Shown here: positions 1 through 7,806 of the stretch, piece by piece
Position numbering within the stretch: position 1 is the stretch's first letter
Layout of the letters: each line of letters begins with the position of its first letter
Origin: Bacillota bacterium
GTDB lineage: Bacteria > Bacillota > Clostridia > Oscillospirales > Acutalibacteraceae
Length of the DNA stretch: 33,332 nt
Direction of reading: 5' to 3'
Assembly: GCA_029007015.1 (NCBI GenBank)
Contig: JAQXHB010000020.1
Span: 1 to 33,332 of the forward strand
The notes under the pieces: generated by a model
Database searches by the model: none
The model's input: only the letters and a program-made list of their open reading frames with translations
Told to the model about the DNA's origin: nothing
Program-made: the position numbers and the translations under genes

Positions 1-164
1 CTTTGCGACGGCAGGCCGTCGGTGTGTGACAGGTGCATCAGCGTTATGTGCTGACTGCGGTGCAGTCCCAAACGGCTAATTCTTTTATCGACGGCCATGT
101 GGTGCATTCGGTTGAGTTGTATAAAACCGTGCACCGGGTCATTGACATTTTTATTCCTGGGCAT
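1..164 (-). CDS. MarR-family transcriptional regulator, N-terminal part (truncated by window edge)
   Basis: Reading the minus strand from the ATG at 164 gives 54 codons running off the window edge. The product begins MPRNKNVNDPVHGF and contains RISRLGLHRSQHITLMHL followed by THTDGLPSQ-like residues. This matches the N-terminal helices and start of the winged helix of MarR-type repressors, where a LGLHRSQHxxLMHLSxxxGLPSQ pattern is familiar. MarR proteins bind palindromic DNA as dimers and usually repress their own and neighbouring genes. The upstream region (187-229) holds a long inverted repeat over a probable promoter, which fits autoregulation. The Shine-Dalgarno is weak (AGAGAAAAG upstream). 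The C-terminal half, and so any ligand pocket, lies outside the window. Whether it also controls the divergent aromatic operon is unknown. Confidence 0.72.
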   Translation of the reverse strand, partial: MPRNKNVNDPVHGFIQLNRMHHMAVDKRISRLGLHRSQHITLMHLSHTDGLPSQ

Positions 165-186
165 GCAAATTCTTTTCTCTATAATA

Positions 187-229
187 GTTAACGTGTTAAT
201 TATAAACGCGTTAACTGTTATACTGGCAA
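187..229 (-). promoter_or_regulatory. Probable marR promoter with palindromic operator
   Basis: An 11-bp inverted repeat, GTTAACGTGTT (187-197) and AACGCGTTAAC (205-215), has one mismatch and a 7-nt centre. On the minus strand a TATAAT box (199-204) sits in its centre, and TTGCCA (224-229) lies 19 bp upstream, a slightly long spacer. A bound dimer would cover the -10 box. A further GTTAAC lies at 269-274. Assignment to the adjacent MarR protein is inference from position. Confidence 0.5.
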
Positions 230-337
230 CATATTCTGTATTGTCAACAGAAAATGTGTGAATTATCCGTTAACAATGTGTCGGCGGCAATATGTCGCAA
301 AACAGAATATTTTAACGGTGTTTATCAATCATTTTCA

Positions 338-366
338 TTGACAAACGGCAATTTTTGGTGTAAACT
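338..366 (+). promoter_or_regulatory. Promoter of the aromatic amino acid operon
   Basis: TTGACA (338-343) and TAAACT (361-366) are separated by 17 bp, a good match to the housekeeping sigma-A promoter. Transcription would start near 373, leaving a leader of about 190 nt before the first large gene at 566. Confidence 0.75.
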
Positions 367-397
367 GATTGGTAAATAAAACGAAAGGGTGGACGGA

Positions 398-466
398 ATG
401 TACGCATCTTACCGATTTTATTACTATATTTCAGCGGACTGTCTGTGCACCTGCGATGAAAAGTAA
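398..466 (+). CDS. Tyr/Phe-rich attenuation leader peptide (22 aa)
   Basis: A short reading frame starts at ATG 398, preceded by the Shine-Dalgarno-like AAAGGGTGG at 385-393, and ends at TAA 464-466. The peptide begins MYASYRFYYY and ends in a cysteine-containing tail, ISADCLCTCDEK. Five of its first ten residues are tyrosine and one is phenylalanine. It lies between the operon promoter and an intrinsic terminator, directly ahead of genes that make Tyr and Phe. Leader peptides rich in the end-product amino acid are the sensor of ribosome-mediated attenuation, as known for enterobacterial pheA, trp and his. Stalling at the Tyr codons (410-427) would leave the downstream RNA free for the antiterminator. 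I infer the function; the peptide itself probably has none after release. Confidence 0.8.
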   Translation: MYASYRFYYYISADCLCTCDEK

Positions 467-498
467 GCCTTTTTACATCAATTGCACATACTATCCGC
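434..498 (+). promoter_or_regulatory. Antiterminator pairing region of the aromatic operon leader
   Basis: Segment 434-449 can pair with 483-498. GCGGA (434-438) pairs TCCGC (494-498), GT (441-442) pairs AC (490-491), and TGTGCA (444-449) pairs TGCACA (483-488). This 13-pair helix, with three mismatched positions, uses bases 495-498 that form the foot of the terminator, so the two structures exclude each other. A ribosome that reaches the leader stop codon at 464 would cover the first strand and favour termination. Confidence 0.65.
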
Positions 499-541
499 AA
501 TCGGTCATGCTTATTTTTTTAGCATCCGTTGCGGTTTTTTT
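495..541 (+). terminator. Attenuator: intrinsic terminator ahead of the aromatic operon
   Basis: The stem consists of CCGCAA (495-500), CGG (502-504) and ATGCT (507-511), pairing with AGCAT (521-525), CCG (526-528) and TTGCGG (529-534). It is followed directly by seven T residues (535-541). It lies downstream of the promoter and leader peptide and upstream of the first enzyme gene, with no gene to terminate except the operon itself. This marks it as a regulated attenuator. Confidence 0.85.
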
Positions 542-565
542 ATTTTATTTCGGTGGTGAACTGTT

Positions 566-1750
566 ATGCTTTCACAAAGGAATTTGGCCCTCGGCCGCCG
601 TCGCTCGTCGATACGCGAACTGTTTGAGTACGGCCGCCGCCGCAAGGCGGAGATCGGTGAGGAAAATGTATTTGATTTCAGCATCGGCAATCCGAGCGTG
701 CCTACGCCCGAGCATGTCGGCAGTGTCATGCGGCGTCTCATTGATGAGTGCGACCCGGTGCAACTGCACGGATACACTTCGGCCGCCGGCGATGCAGGCG
801 TGCGCGCCGCGGTGGCGGATAACCTTAACCGGCGGTTTGGCGGGTCGGTGAGCCCCGATTTAATCTACATGACCTGCGGCGCGGCGGCGTCGCTGACCAT
901 CACGCTGTCGGCCATTATGTGCGAGGGCGACGAGGTGATAGTGCTGACGCCCTGTTTCCCCGAGTACCGCGTATTCATCGAGTCGGCGGGCGGCCGCGTT
1001 GTAGAGGTGCCGTGTGACGGCGACCTTCAGCCCGATATCGGGGCGATGGCCGCCGCACTGACCGATCGCACCAAAGCGGTCATCATCAATTCGCCCAATA
1101 ACCCGACCGGCGCCGTTTATACCCGAGAGCGCCTCGAGGGTCTGGCCGAGTTGCTCGGCAGCCGCAAGAATCCGATATACCTCATATCGGACGAGCCCTA
1201 CCGCGAACTTACATACGGCGAGGCAGAGGTGCCGTTTGTGCCGAGCTTTTACAGACGCACGGTCATCTGCTACTCTTTCAGCAAGTCGCTCTCTCTGCCG
1301 GGCGAGCGCATAGGCTACATTTGCGTCTCACCCGAGATGGATGAGGCACGCGACCTGTTTGATGCTGTGTGCGGTGCCGGACGGTCGCTCGGATTTGTCT
1401 GCGCCCCCAGTCTGCTTCAGCGCACCGTGGCCGAGTGCTTGGACGACACCGCCGATATCAATGTATATCGTCGCAACCGCGACCGCCTTTATACGGCGCT
1501 GACCGATATGGGATACTCTGCGGTGCACCCCGACGGCGCCTTTTACCTGTTCTTGAAAGCGCTCGAGGACGACGCCGTTGCCTTTTGCGAGAGGGCAAAA
1601 AGGTATGAACTGCTGCTGGTGCCGAGCGACGATTTTGGCTGCCGAGGATATGCCAGAGTGTCATACTGCGTCACGCCCGAACAGATTGAGCGGGCACTGC
1701 CCGCCTTTGAGGCACTGTATAATGAATATGAAAGCGAGAAAACAAAATGA
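566..1750 (+). CDS. PLP-dependent class I/II aminotransferase, probably aromatic
   Basis: This 394-residue protein has the fold-type I aminotransferase pattern. SIGNPSVPTPEHV lies near the N-terminus, INSPNNPTGAVY in the middle, SDEPYRELTYG follows, and SFSKSLSLPGERIGY carries the PLP-binding lysine (Lys240). Length fits the family. It begins at ATG 566 after GGTGG (552-556), just past the attenuator, and its stop overlaps the pheA start by four bases (ATGA). As first gene of an operon making prephenate, phenylpyruvate and 4-hydroxyphenylpyruvate, it most likely transfers the amino group to the aromatic 2-oxoacids to give Phe and Tyr in the cytosol. Related sequences include Asp, Ala and general aminotransferases, so the substrate is inferred from context only. 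Confidence 0.88.
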   Translation: MLSQRNLALGRRRSSIRELFEYGRRRKAEIGEENVFDFSIGNPSVPTPEHVGSVMRRLIDECDPVQLHGYTSAAGDAGVRAAVADNLNRRFGGSVSPDLIYMTCGAAASLTITLSAIMCEGDEVIVLTPCFPEYRVFIESAGGRVVEVPCDGDLQPDIGAMAAALTDRTKAVIINSPNNPTGAVYTRERLEGLAELLGSRKNPIYLISDEPYRELTYGEAEVPFVPSFYRRTVICYSFSKSLSLPGERIGYICVSPEMDEARDLFDAVCGAGRSLGFVCAPSLLQRTVAECLDDTADINVYRRNRDRLYTALTDMGYSAVHPDGAFYLFLKALEDDAVAFCERAKRYELLLVPSDDFGCRGYARVSYCVTPEQIERALPAFEALYNEYESEKTK

Positions 1751-2835
1751 CTGAACTTGAAAAGGCTCGCGCCGAGATAAACGCCGTTGACAGCGAGATG
1801 GCACAACTGTTCTGCCGCCGCATGAAGGCGGTGCGCGCGGTGGCTGAATATAAGCGCGAGCGCGGACTGCCCGTCAGCGACCCGACCAGAGAGACAGAGG
1901 TCATAGCGCGCAACGCCTTATTGGTTGAGGACGAGGAACTGCGCTCCTATTTTGTCACATTTCTTGAAAACAATATGGCGGTGTCGCGCCGTTATCAGCA
2001 CCGCCTGCTTGAGGGCATGCGCGTCGCTTTCAGCGGCGTCAAGGGTGCGTTTGCCGAGATAGCGGCTGTACGCGCTATGCCCGATGCGACCGCCGTGCCG
2101 TACGGCGACTTTCAGTCGGCCTACGACAGTGTTGTGCGCGGTGAATGCGACTGCGCCATATTGCCCATCGAAAACAACATCGGCGGCGATGTCGGTCAGG
2201 TCATGGACCTCGCCTTTTTCGGACCGTTAAGCATAAGCGGCGTGTATGATGTGGAAATCGTGCAAAATCTGCTGGCTGTCAAGGGTGCGTCTATTGGAAA
2301 TATCAGGCAGGTTATCAGCCATCCGCAGGCCATCAGCCAGTGTGCCGAGTATATTCGACGGCACGGGTTTGAGTCGATAGAGGCGGTTAACACCGCAGTT
2401 GCGGCGCGCACGGTAGCCGAAAGCGGCCGTACCGATATAGCCGCCATCGGCAGTGATGAGGCGGCCGCGGAGTACGGACTGCAAAAACTGGAGGGCGGCA
2501 TCAACCGCAGCAATAAGAACACTACGCGCTTTGCCGTCTTTACGCGTCTGCCGGTGCAGTCGGTAACGGCCGGCGGCCGATTCATAATGACCTTCACGGT
2601 AAATAATGAGGCCGGCTCGCTCGGACGCGCCGTGGCCATAATCGGTGACCACGGCTTCAACCTGCGCGCGCTCAAGAGCCGCCCCACCAAATCCCTGCAA
2701 TGGGACTACTACTTTTATGTCGAGGGCGACGGAAACATCAGCAATGACAACGGCAGTGCCATGTTGGCTGAACTGGCCGGTGTGTGCAACAGCGTGCGCG
2801 TGCTCGGTTCTTATGACAGAGAGATAAGTCTTTGA
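1747..2835 (+). CDS. pheA: Bifunctional chorismate mutase / prephenate dehydratase with ACT domain (P-protein)
   Basis: The 362 residues fall into three parts. Residues 1-85 form an AroQ-type chorismate mutase helical domain (RAEINAVDSEMAQLF, then KRERGLPVSDPTRE). Residues 91-270 form prephenate dehydratase, with GVKGAFAE, PIENNIGGDVGQV, SHPQAISQC and the TTRF active-site motif at 259-262. Residues 278-360 form a C-terminal ACT domain, with NEAGSLGRA and LKSRPTKSLQWDYYFYV. The enzyme turns chorismate to prephenate and then phenylpyruvate. In this family the ACT domain binds phenylalanine for feedback inhibition; its usual ESRP motif reads KSRP here. Its start overlaps the aminotransferase stop, indicating translational coupling. 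This gives the operon both attenuation and allosteric control of the Phe branch. Confidence 0.96.
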   Translation: MTELEKARAEINAVDSEMAQLFCRRMKAVRAVAEYKRERGLPVSDPTRETEVIARNALLVEDEELRSYFVTFLENNMAVSRRYQHRLLEGMRVAFSGVKGAFAEIAAVRAMPDATAVPYGDFQSAYDSVVRGECDCAILPIENNIGGDVGQVMDLAFFGPLSISGVYDVEIVQNLLAVKGASIGNIRQVISHPQAISQCAEYIRRHGFESIEAVNTAVAARTVAESGRTDIAAIGSDEAAAEYGLQKLEGGINRSNKNTTRFAVFTRLPVQSVTAGGRFIMTFTVNNEAGSLGRAVAIIGDHGFNLRALKSRPTKSLQWDYYFYVEGDGNISNDNGSAMLAELAGVCNSVRVLGSYDREISL

Positions 2836-2851
2836 TATGGGGTGTTCATAA

Positions 2852-3862
2852 ATGATAATCACAGTATCTGCCGCCGCGCATTCCTACGACATATTGCTCG
2901 AGCGCGGCAGTCTTAAACGCGCGGCTGAACAGTTTGATTTGGACAGACGCGTGCTCATTGTTACCGATACCGGCGTGCCGGCGGAGTATTCCGAGCGGGT
3001 GGCCGCACTTTCTGCCCGCCCCTTTGTCGAGGTTATTGAGCAGGGCGAGCAGAGCAAAAGCATGCAGTCGCTTGAGCGTTTGCTCAGCCGCATGGTAGCC
3101 GAGGGATTTACTCGCAGTGACTGCGTGGTGGCCGTCGGCGGCGGCGTGGTCGGTGATTTGGCCGGCTTTGCGGCCGCGTGCTATATGCGCGGAATTGATT
3201 TTTACAATATACCGACCACCGTTCTATCGCAGGTCGATTCATCCATCGGCGGCAAGGTGGCGGTTGACTTTGAGGGGTACAAAAATATCGTCGGCGCGTT
3301 TTATCCGCCGATGGGCGTCATAATTGACCCCGATGTGCTGTCTACTCTGTCGGAGCGGCAGATTGCAAACGGCCTTGCCGAGAGCGTCAAAGCCGGCCTG
3401 ACCGGGGACAGCGAGTTGTTTGAGTTGTTTGAGCGCGGCGACATTGCCGAGAATATGGATAAGATTATCGAGCGCTCCCTGCTGTTCAAGCGGTCGGTGG
3501 TCGAGCGCGACGAGCGTGAGGGAGGCTGTCGTCGTATACTCAACTTTGGTCACACCGTTGGCCATGCTATCGAGAGTGAGTGTGGGCTGAGCCGCTATTA
3601 TCACGGCGAATGTGTCGCGCTGGGCATGCTCCCAATGTGCTCGCCCGATGTTCGCGCCCGATTGCTCAATGTGCTGAAAAGGCTTAATTTGCCCACACAT
3701 TCGGGGTGCAATATTGATAATTTGATTGAAAATATGCGCCATGACAAAAAGTGCTACGGCGATGACATTCATGCGGTGTTCGTTGACCGAGTAGGTCAAT
3801 GCGAAGTGCGCAGTATGCCGTTTGAGCAATTTGCCGCGCAGATAAAGGGGGCGGATATATAA
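2852..3862 (+). CDS. aroB: 3-dehydroquinate synthase
   Basis: The protein has 336 residues, slightly shorter than many AroB proteins. It carries the NAD-binding glycine-rich AVGGGVVGDLAGF (residues 94-106), NIPTTVLSQVDSSIGGKVAVD, and likely zinc ligands Glu177 (LAESVKAG), His234 (NFGHTVGHAIE) and His251 (YYHGECVALGM). It converts DAHP to 3-dehydroquinate, the second step of the shikimate pathway. The start ATG 2852 follows ATGGGGTG at 2837-2844. It lies 16 bp after pheA, and its TAA shares one base with the aroC start (TAATG), so it belongs to the same transcript. Confidence 0.97.
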   Translation: MIITVSAAAHSYDILLERGSLKRAAEQFDLDRRVLIVTDTGVPAEYSERVAALSARPFVEVIEQGEQSKSMQSLERLLSRMVAEGFTRSDCVVAVGGGVVGDLAGFAAACYMRGIDFYNIPTTVLSQVDSSIGGKVAVDFEGYKNIVGAFYPPMGVIIDPDVLSTLSERQIANGLAESVKAGLTGDSELFELFERGDIAENMDKIIERSLLFKRSVVERDEREGGCRRILNFGHTVGHAIESECGLSRYYHGECVALGMLPMCSPDVRARLLNVLKRLNLPTHSGCNIDNLIENMRHDKKCYGDDIHAVFVDRVGQCEVRSMPFEQFAAQIKGADI

Positions 3863-4956
3863 TGAAGAATACATTTGGAAGCAGTGTTGCGCTGAGCGTA
3901 TTCGGTGAAAGCCACGGCGCGGCCGTCGGCGCCGTACTTGACGGCATGGCCGCAGGCGTTAAGGTGGACGAGCATTTTATCCGCTCGCAACTGACACTCA
4001 GGCGTCCGGCCGGCAAGATATCGACCTCGCGCGTGGAGGAGGACAAATTTGTCATTGAGAGCGGCGTCTATAACGGCCGCACGACCGGCACACCCATTTG
4101 TATCGTTATACCCAACGAAAACACCCGTTCAGGTGACTATTCCGCGACAAGGGCGCTCGCGCGTCCCGGTCATGCTGATTATACTGCCTACTGCAAATAT
4201 CACGGGTTCGAGGACTACCGCGGCGGCGGACATTTCAGCGGCCGCGTGACTGCCGGCGTTGTGGCGGCAGGAGCCATAGCGATAGCCGCTCTGCGTGAAA
4301 AGGGAATATACATCGGTACTCATATCAGCCGCTGCGGCGGCGTCAGCGATCGGCCGTTTGGCGATATGGCCGCAGATATCGCGGTGGTAAATGCCAAGGC
4401 TTTTGCCGTGCTCGACAGTGCGTCCGAGCAAAATATGCTCGCGGCCATCGAGGCGGCCGCCCGCGACGGCGACAGTGTCGGCGGCGTGCTTGAGACGGCC
4501 GTTACCGGCCTGCCCGAGGGGGTAGGAGAGCCGTTTTTTGACACATTGGAGAGTGTGCTGGCGCACGCGCTCTTTGCGGTGCCGGCCGTCAAAGGGGTTG
4601 AGTTCGGCAGTGGCTTTGCGCTGGCTGATATGCGCGGCAGTGCGGCCAACGACCCGTTTGCAATTAAGGGCGGCCGCGTCACCACCGTTACCAATAATAA
4701 CGGCGGCATCAACGGCGGCATCACCAACGGCATGCCGGTCATATTCCGCTGTGCAGTCAAGCCGACTCCGTCGGTTTCGCTTGTCCAGCAGACGGTCAAT
4801 ATCATGGACGGCACCGATGCCGAACTGGCTGTTCGCGGTCGGCATGACCCATGTATTGTTCACCGTGCGCGGGTGGTGGTGGACAGTGTCGTGGCTGTCG
4901 CTCTGTGCGATATGCTGGCGATGAGATTCGGCACCGACTGGCTGGTAAATATATGA
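3862..4956 (+). CDS. aroC: Chorismate synthase
   Basis: This 364-residue protein makes chorismate from EPSP using reduced FMN, the last step of the common pathway. It shows FGESHG (14-19), RRPAGKISTSRVEED, NENTRSGDY, RPGHADYTAYCKY (101-113) and YRGGGHFSGRVTAGVVAAGAIA. The HFSGR form in place of the RSSAR found in many AroC proteins is one I associate with clostridial relatives, so I do not regard it as a defect. NNNGGINGGITNGMP and the C-terminal HDPCIVHRA block are also intact. It starts one base inside the aroB stop, and its own stop overlaps the aroE start by four bases. Confidence 0.97.
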   Translation: MKNTFGSSVALSVFGESHGAAVGAVLDGMAAGVKVDEHFIRSQLTLRRPAGKISTSRVEEDKFVIESGVYNGRTTGTPICIVIPNENTRSGDYSATRALARPGHADYTAYCKYHGFEDYRGGGHFSGRVTAGVVAAGAIAIAALREKGIYIGTHISRCGGVSDRPFGDMAADIAVVNAKAFAVLDSASEQNMLAAIEAAARDGDSVGGVLETAVTGLPEGVGEPFFDTLESVLAHALFAVPAVKGVEFGSGFALADMRGSAANDPFAIKGGRVTTVTNNNGGINGGITNGMPVIFRCAVKPTPSVSLVQQTVNIMDGTDAELAVRGRHDPCIVHRARVVVDSVVAVALCDMLAMRFGTDWLVNI

Positions 4957-6182
4957 AATACGGACTGATAGGCGAGAAACTGGGCCACAGTTTTTCGCGT
5001 GAGATACATATGCGTCTGGCCGACTACGACTACGAGTTGTGCGAAATTGCGCGCGACCGACTGGACGGCTTCATGTGCCGCCGCGATTTTGCGGCCATCA
5101 ATGTGACCATACCGTACAAGCAGGCGGTGATGCCTTATCTTGACTGCATTGACTCAGCGGCCGAGCGCATCGGCGCCGTCAACACGGTGGTCAACCGCGA
5201 CGGTGTACTGTACGGGTACAACACCGATTTTGCCGGCATGAAGGCACTCATTTTACACTGCGGAGTTCAAATTGACGGCGCCCGAGTGCTCGTCCTCGGC
5301 AGTGGCGGCACTTCGCACACGGCGCTGGCTGTATGCGAGAGTATGCGTGCGGCGAGCGTTCACCGCGTCTCGCGCACCGGCCGCGACGGATGTATAACCT
5401 ATGACGATGCCTACCGTATGGGCGCCGATGTAATAATCAACACCACACCCTGTGGCATGTACCCGAATGTCGGCGGCATGCCGATAGACCTTGACAGGCT
5501 GGGCGGTGTGCGTGGCGTTGTCGACGCCGTGTATAATCCGCTCAGGACAGCGCTTATATGCAATGCGCGCGCACGCGGCATCACCGCCGAGGGCGGTCTG
5601 TATATGCTGGTTGCTCAGGCGGCCGCGGCGGTCAAGCATTTTATCGGGCGCGATGTTGACGCCGACCGAATTGAGCGCGTCTACCGTCAACTGATGAACG
5701 AAAATCAAAACATTGTGCTGGTGGGCATGCCGTCGAGCGGCAAATCGACCGTAGGCCGCGCGCTTGCCGAGCGTATGGGGCGACGGTTTATCGACACCGA
5801 TGATGAAATTGTCGCTCGCACCGGGCGGAGCATAACCGATATTTTTGAGCATGAGGGCGAAGGTGCTTTCCGCGACATCGAGAGTGAGGTCATTGCTCAG
5901 TTGGCGCCCATTCGCGGCGCTGTGATAGCCACCGGCGGCGGTGCGGTACTGCGCGGGCAAAATTTGCTTTGCCTGAGGCAAAACGGTCGCATATATTACA
6001 TTGACCGGCCGCTTGAGCAACTGACCGGTACGCCCGACCGACCGTTGGCGCGCGACACCGACGCTCTGCGCAGGCGATATGAGGAGCGACACGACATTTA
6101 CCTCGCCGCCGCCGACTGCGTCATACCGTCGACCACCGTCGAGCGCAACGCCGATAGTATTGCAGAGGAGTTTTTAAAGTGA
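4953..6182 (+). CDS. aroE-aroK: Shikimate dehydrogenase - shikimate kinase fusion
   Basis: One 409-residue frame encodes two consecutive pathway enzymes. Residues 1-247 are AroE: GHSFS (11-15), NVTIPYK with catalytic Lys56, GAVNT, YNTDF with catalytic Asp92, the nucleotide loop GSGGTSHTA (117-125), NTTPCGMYPN and VVDAVYNPLRT. Residues 248-409 are AroK: P-loop GMPSSGKST (258-266), DTDDEI (281-286), TGGGAVLR (327-334) and RPLARD (363-368). It reduces 3-dehydroshikimate with NAD(P)H and phosphorylates the shikimate produced. The ATG at 4953 overlaps the aroC stop and begins the canonical MKYGLIGEKLGHSFS; the frame opens further upstream only inside aroC. A methionine at residue 248 marks the junction where an unfused kinase would start. 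Confidence 0.95.
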   Translation: MKYGLIGEKLGHSFSREIHMRLADYDYELCEIARDRLDGFMCRRDFAAINVTIPYKQAVMPYLDCIDSAAERIGAVNTVVNRDGVLYGYNTDFAGMKALILHCGVQIDGARVLVLGSGGTSHTALAVCESMRAASVHRVSRTGRDGCITYDDAYRMGADVIINTTPCGMYPNVGGMPIDLDRLGGVRGVVDAVYNPLRTALICNARARGITAEGGLYMLVAQAAAAVKHFIGRDVDADRIERVYRQLMNENQNIVLVGMPSSGKSTVGRALAERMGRRFIDTDDEIVARTGRSITDIFEHEGEGAFRDIESEVIAQLAPIRGAVIATGGGAVLRGQNLLCLRQNGRIYYIDRPLEQLTGTPDRPLARDTDALRRRYEERHDIYLAAADCVIPSTTVERNADSIAEEFLK

Positions 6183-6616
6183 AGATACTGGTAATCAACG
6201 GCCCCAACCTGAATATGCTGGGCATACGCGAGCCGGACATTTACGGCTCCGATACATACGATAAACTGTGCCGCATGATAAACGCCCACTGTGACGAAAT
6301 GGGAGTGCAGGCAGAGATATATCAATCCAATCATGAGGGCGATTTGATAGACAAGATACAGAGTGCATACGGCACGGCCGACGGCATTGTCATCAATCCG
6401 GCGGCATACACCCACACCAGCGTTGCACTGCTCGATGCGCTCAAGGCGGTCGGCCTGCCGACGGTGGAGGTGCACATTTCCGATGTGTCGGCGCGTGAGG
6501 ATTTCAGACAGATAAGTTATGTTCGCGCCGCTTGTGAGCGCACCGTATGCGGACACGGATTTGCCGGCTACACCGAGGCGATAGATTATCTTGTAAATGA
6601 GAGGACACCTAAATGA
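6179..6616 (+). CDS. aroQ: 3-dehydroquinate dehydratase, type II
   Basis: At 145 residues this is the usual size of type II dehydroquinases, which form dodecamers and lack the Schiff-base lysine of type I (AroD). It starts LVINGPNLNMLGIREPDIYG, with the catalytic tyrosine at Tyr22, followed by INPAAYTHTSVALLDAL, VEVHISDVSAREDFR, and the CGHGFAGYTEAI C-terminal block. It removes water from 3-dehydroquinate to give 3-dehydroshikimate. The start is GTG 6179, which overlaps the aroE-aroK stop by four bases (GTGA), and its own stop overlaps the aroA start by four bases. Confidence 0.97.
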   Translation: MKILVINGPNLNMLGIREPDIYGSDTYDKLCRMINAHCDEMGVQAEIYQSNHEGDLIDKIQSAYGTADGIVINPAAYTHTSVALLDALKAVGLPTVEVHISDVSAREDFRQISYVRAACERTVCGHGFAGYTEAIDYLVNERTPK

Positions 6617-7806
6617 GGGCGGTCATACACGCAGGACGCGCCGAGGGCACGCTCGCCGCACCGCCGTCAAAAAGCATGGCGCATCGCTTGCTCATCTGCG
6701 CGGCTCTCTCGCAAGGAGTGAGCACGGTGCGCGGTGTCGACATGTCTGAGGATATTGCGGCGACGGCCGACTGCCTGCGCGCTCTTGGGTCGGATATAAC
6801 GCTCAGCGGCGACACAGTGACGGTCGGCGGTATTGACCGCGGCATCCGCAGTGCCGTGCTTGACTGCCGCGAAAGCGGCAGTACGATGAGGTTTATGTTG
6901 CCCATTTGTCTTGCACTCGGCGGCCGCTACCAACTGCGAGGCAGCCGACGGTTGATGCAGAGAAACATGGCCGTTTACGAGCAACTGTGCGCCGAGAACG
7001 GTATAGAATACCGTCAAAGCGACTGCACAGTTACCGTCGACGGGCAACTCAAACCCGGCACATTTTGCGTGCGCGGCGATATCAGCAGTCAGTTCATCAG
7101 CGGTATCATGTTCGCCTCTCTGCTGATGGACGGCGAGAGCAGAGTGCAACTAACTACGGCGCTCGAGAGCCGTCCGTATGTTGATATGACCGTGTCGGCC
7201 ATCAGGCAGTTCGGCGGCTCGGTCGGCCTGCTCGGTGACCGATACACTGCCAACGGCGGAGGTATGCGCGCATGTGACTGTACCGTTGAAGGGGACTACT
7301 CCAATGCCGCGTTTTTTGATGCGCTTAATCTCACCGGAGGCTCGGTCGCTGTGAGCGGACTGCTTCCCGACAGCCTGCAGGGAGATAAGATATACCGTCG
7401 GCATTTTGATGCCATCTGCCGCGGCGGCGCCGAAATAGACCTGACCGATTGCCCCGACCTTGGCCCGCTGCTGTTTGCGCTGGCGGCGCTCAAGGGCGGC
7501 GCACGATTTACCGGCACCCGCCGGTTGAGGATAAAAGAGAGCGACCGCGTGGCCGCAATGGCCGAAGAACTTATAAAGTTCGGTGTGACCGTCACGGCCG
7601 GCGATAACAGCGCCGTTGTCAGCGGGCGGCTGGGTCAGCCGAGCGAGATGCTCTGCGGACACAATGACCACCGTGTGGTTATGGCGCTGGCCACTCTGTG
7701 TACGGTGACCGGCGGCACGGTTGACGGTGCAGAGGCGGTCAGCAAGAGTCTGCCCGACTATTTTGAACGGCTGAAATCACTTGGAATAAGGGTTGAACTA
7801 ATATGA
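6613..7806 (+). CDS. aroA: 3-phosphoshikimate 1-carboxyvinyltransferase (EPSP synthase)
   Basis: The protein has 397 residues, near the lower end for the family. PEP- and substrate-binding motifs are present: APPSKSMAHR (Lys20 region), ESGSTMRFMLP, DISSQFISG, EGDYSNAAFF, CPDLGPLLFALAALKG, RRLRIKESDRVAAMAEEL and NDHRVVMALA. It transfers enolpyruvyl from PEP to shikimate-3-phosphate. The frame overlaps aroQ and tyrA by four bases on each side (ATGA), so translation is likely coupled through this part of the operon. Confidence 0.97.
   Translation: MRAVIHAGRAEGTLAAPPSKSMAHRLLICAALSQGVSTVRGVDMSEDIAATADCLRALGSDITLSGDTVTVGGIDRGIRSAVLDCRESGSTMRFMLPICLALGGRYQLRGSRRLMQRNMAVYEQLCAENGIEYRQSDCTVTVDGQLKPGTFCVRGDISSQFISGIMFASLLMDGESRVQLTTALESRPYVDMTVSAIRQFGGSVGLLGDRYTANGGGMRACDCTVEGDYSNAAFFDALNLTGGSVAVSGLLPDSLQGDKIYRRHFDAICRGGAEIDLTDCPDLGPLLFALAALKGGARFTGTRRLRIKESDRVAAMAEELIKFGVTVTAGDNSAVVSGRLGQPSEMLCGHNDHRVVMALATLCTVTGGTVDGAEAVSKSLPDYFERLKSLGIRVELI

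Noticed and set aside
367..565. T-box or other riboswitch in the aromatic operon leader
   Set aside because: No T-box sequence (AGGGUGGNACCGCG-type) or specifier-loop layout was found, and the leader peptide with alternative hairpins explains the region. AAAGGGTGG at 385-393 is a Shine-Dalgarno for the leader peptide.
369..851. 160-residue open frame over the leader and aminotransferase start
   Set aside because: It overlaps the clear aminotransferase gene in another frame, has low-complexity Ala/Arg-rich content and no family resemblance.
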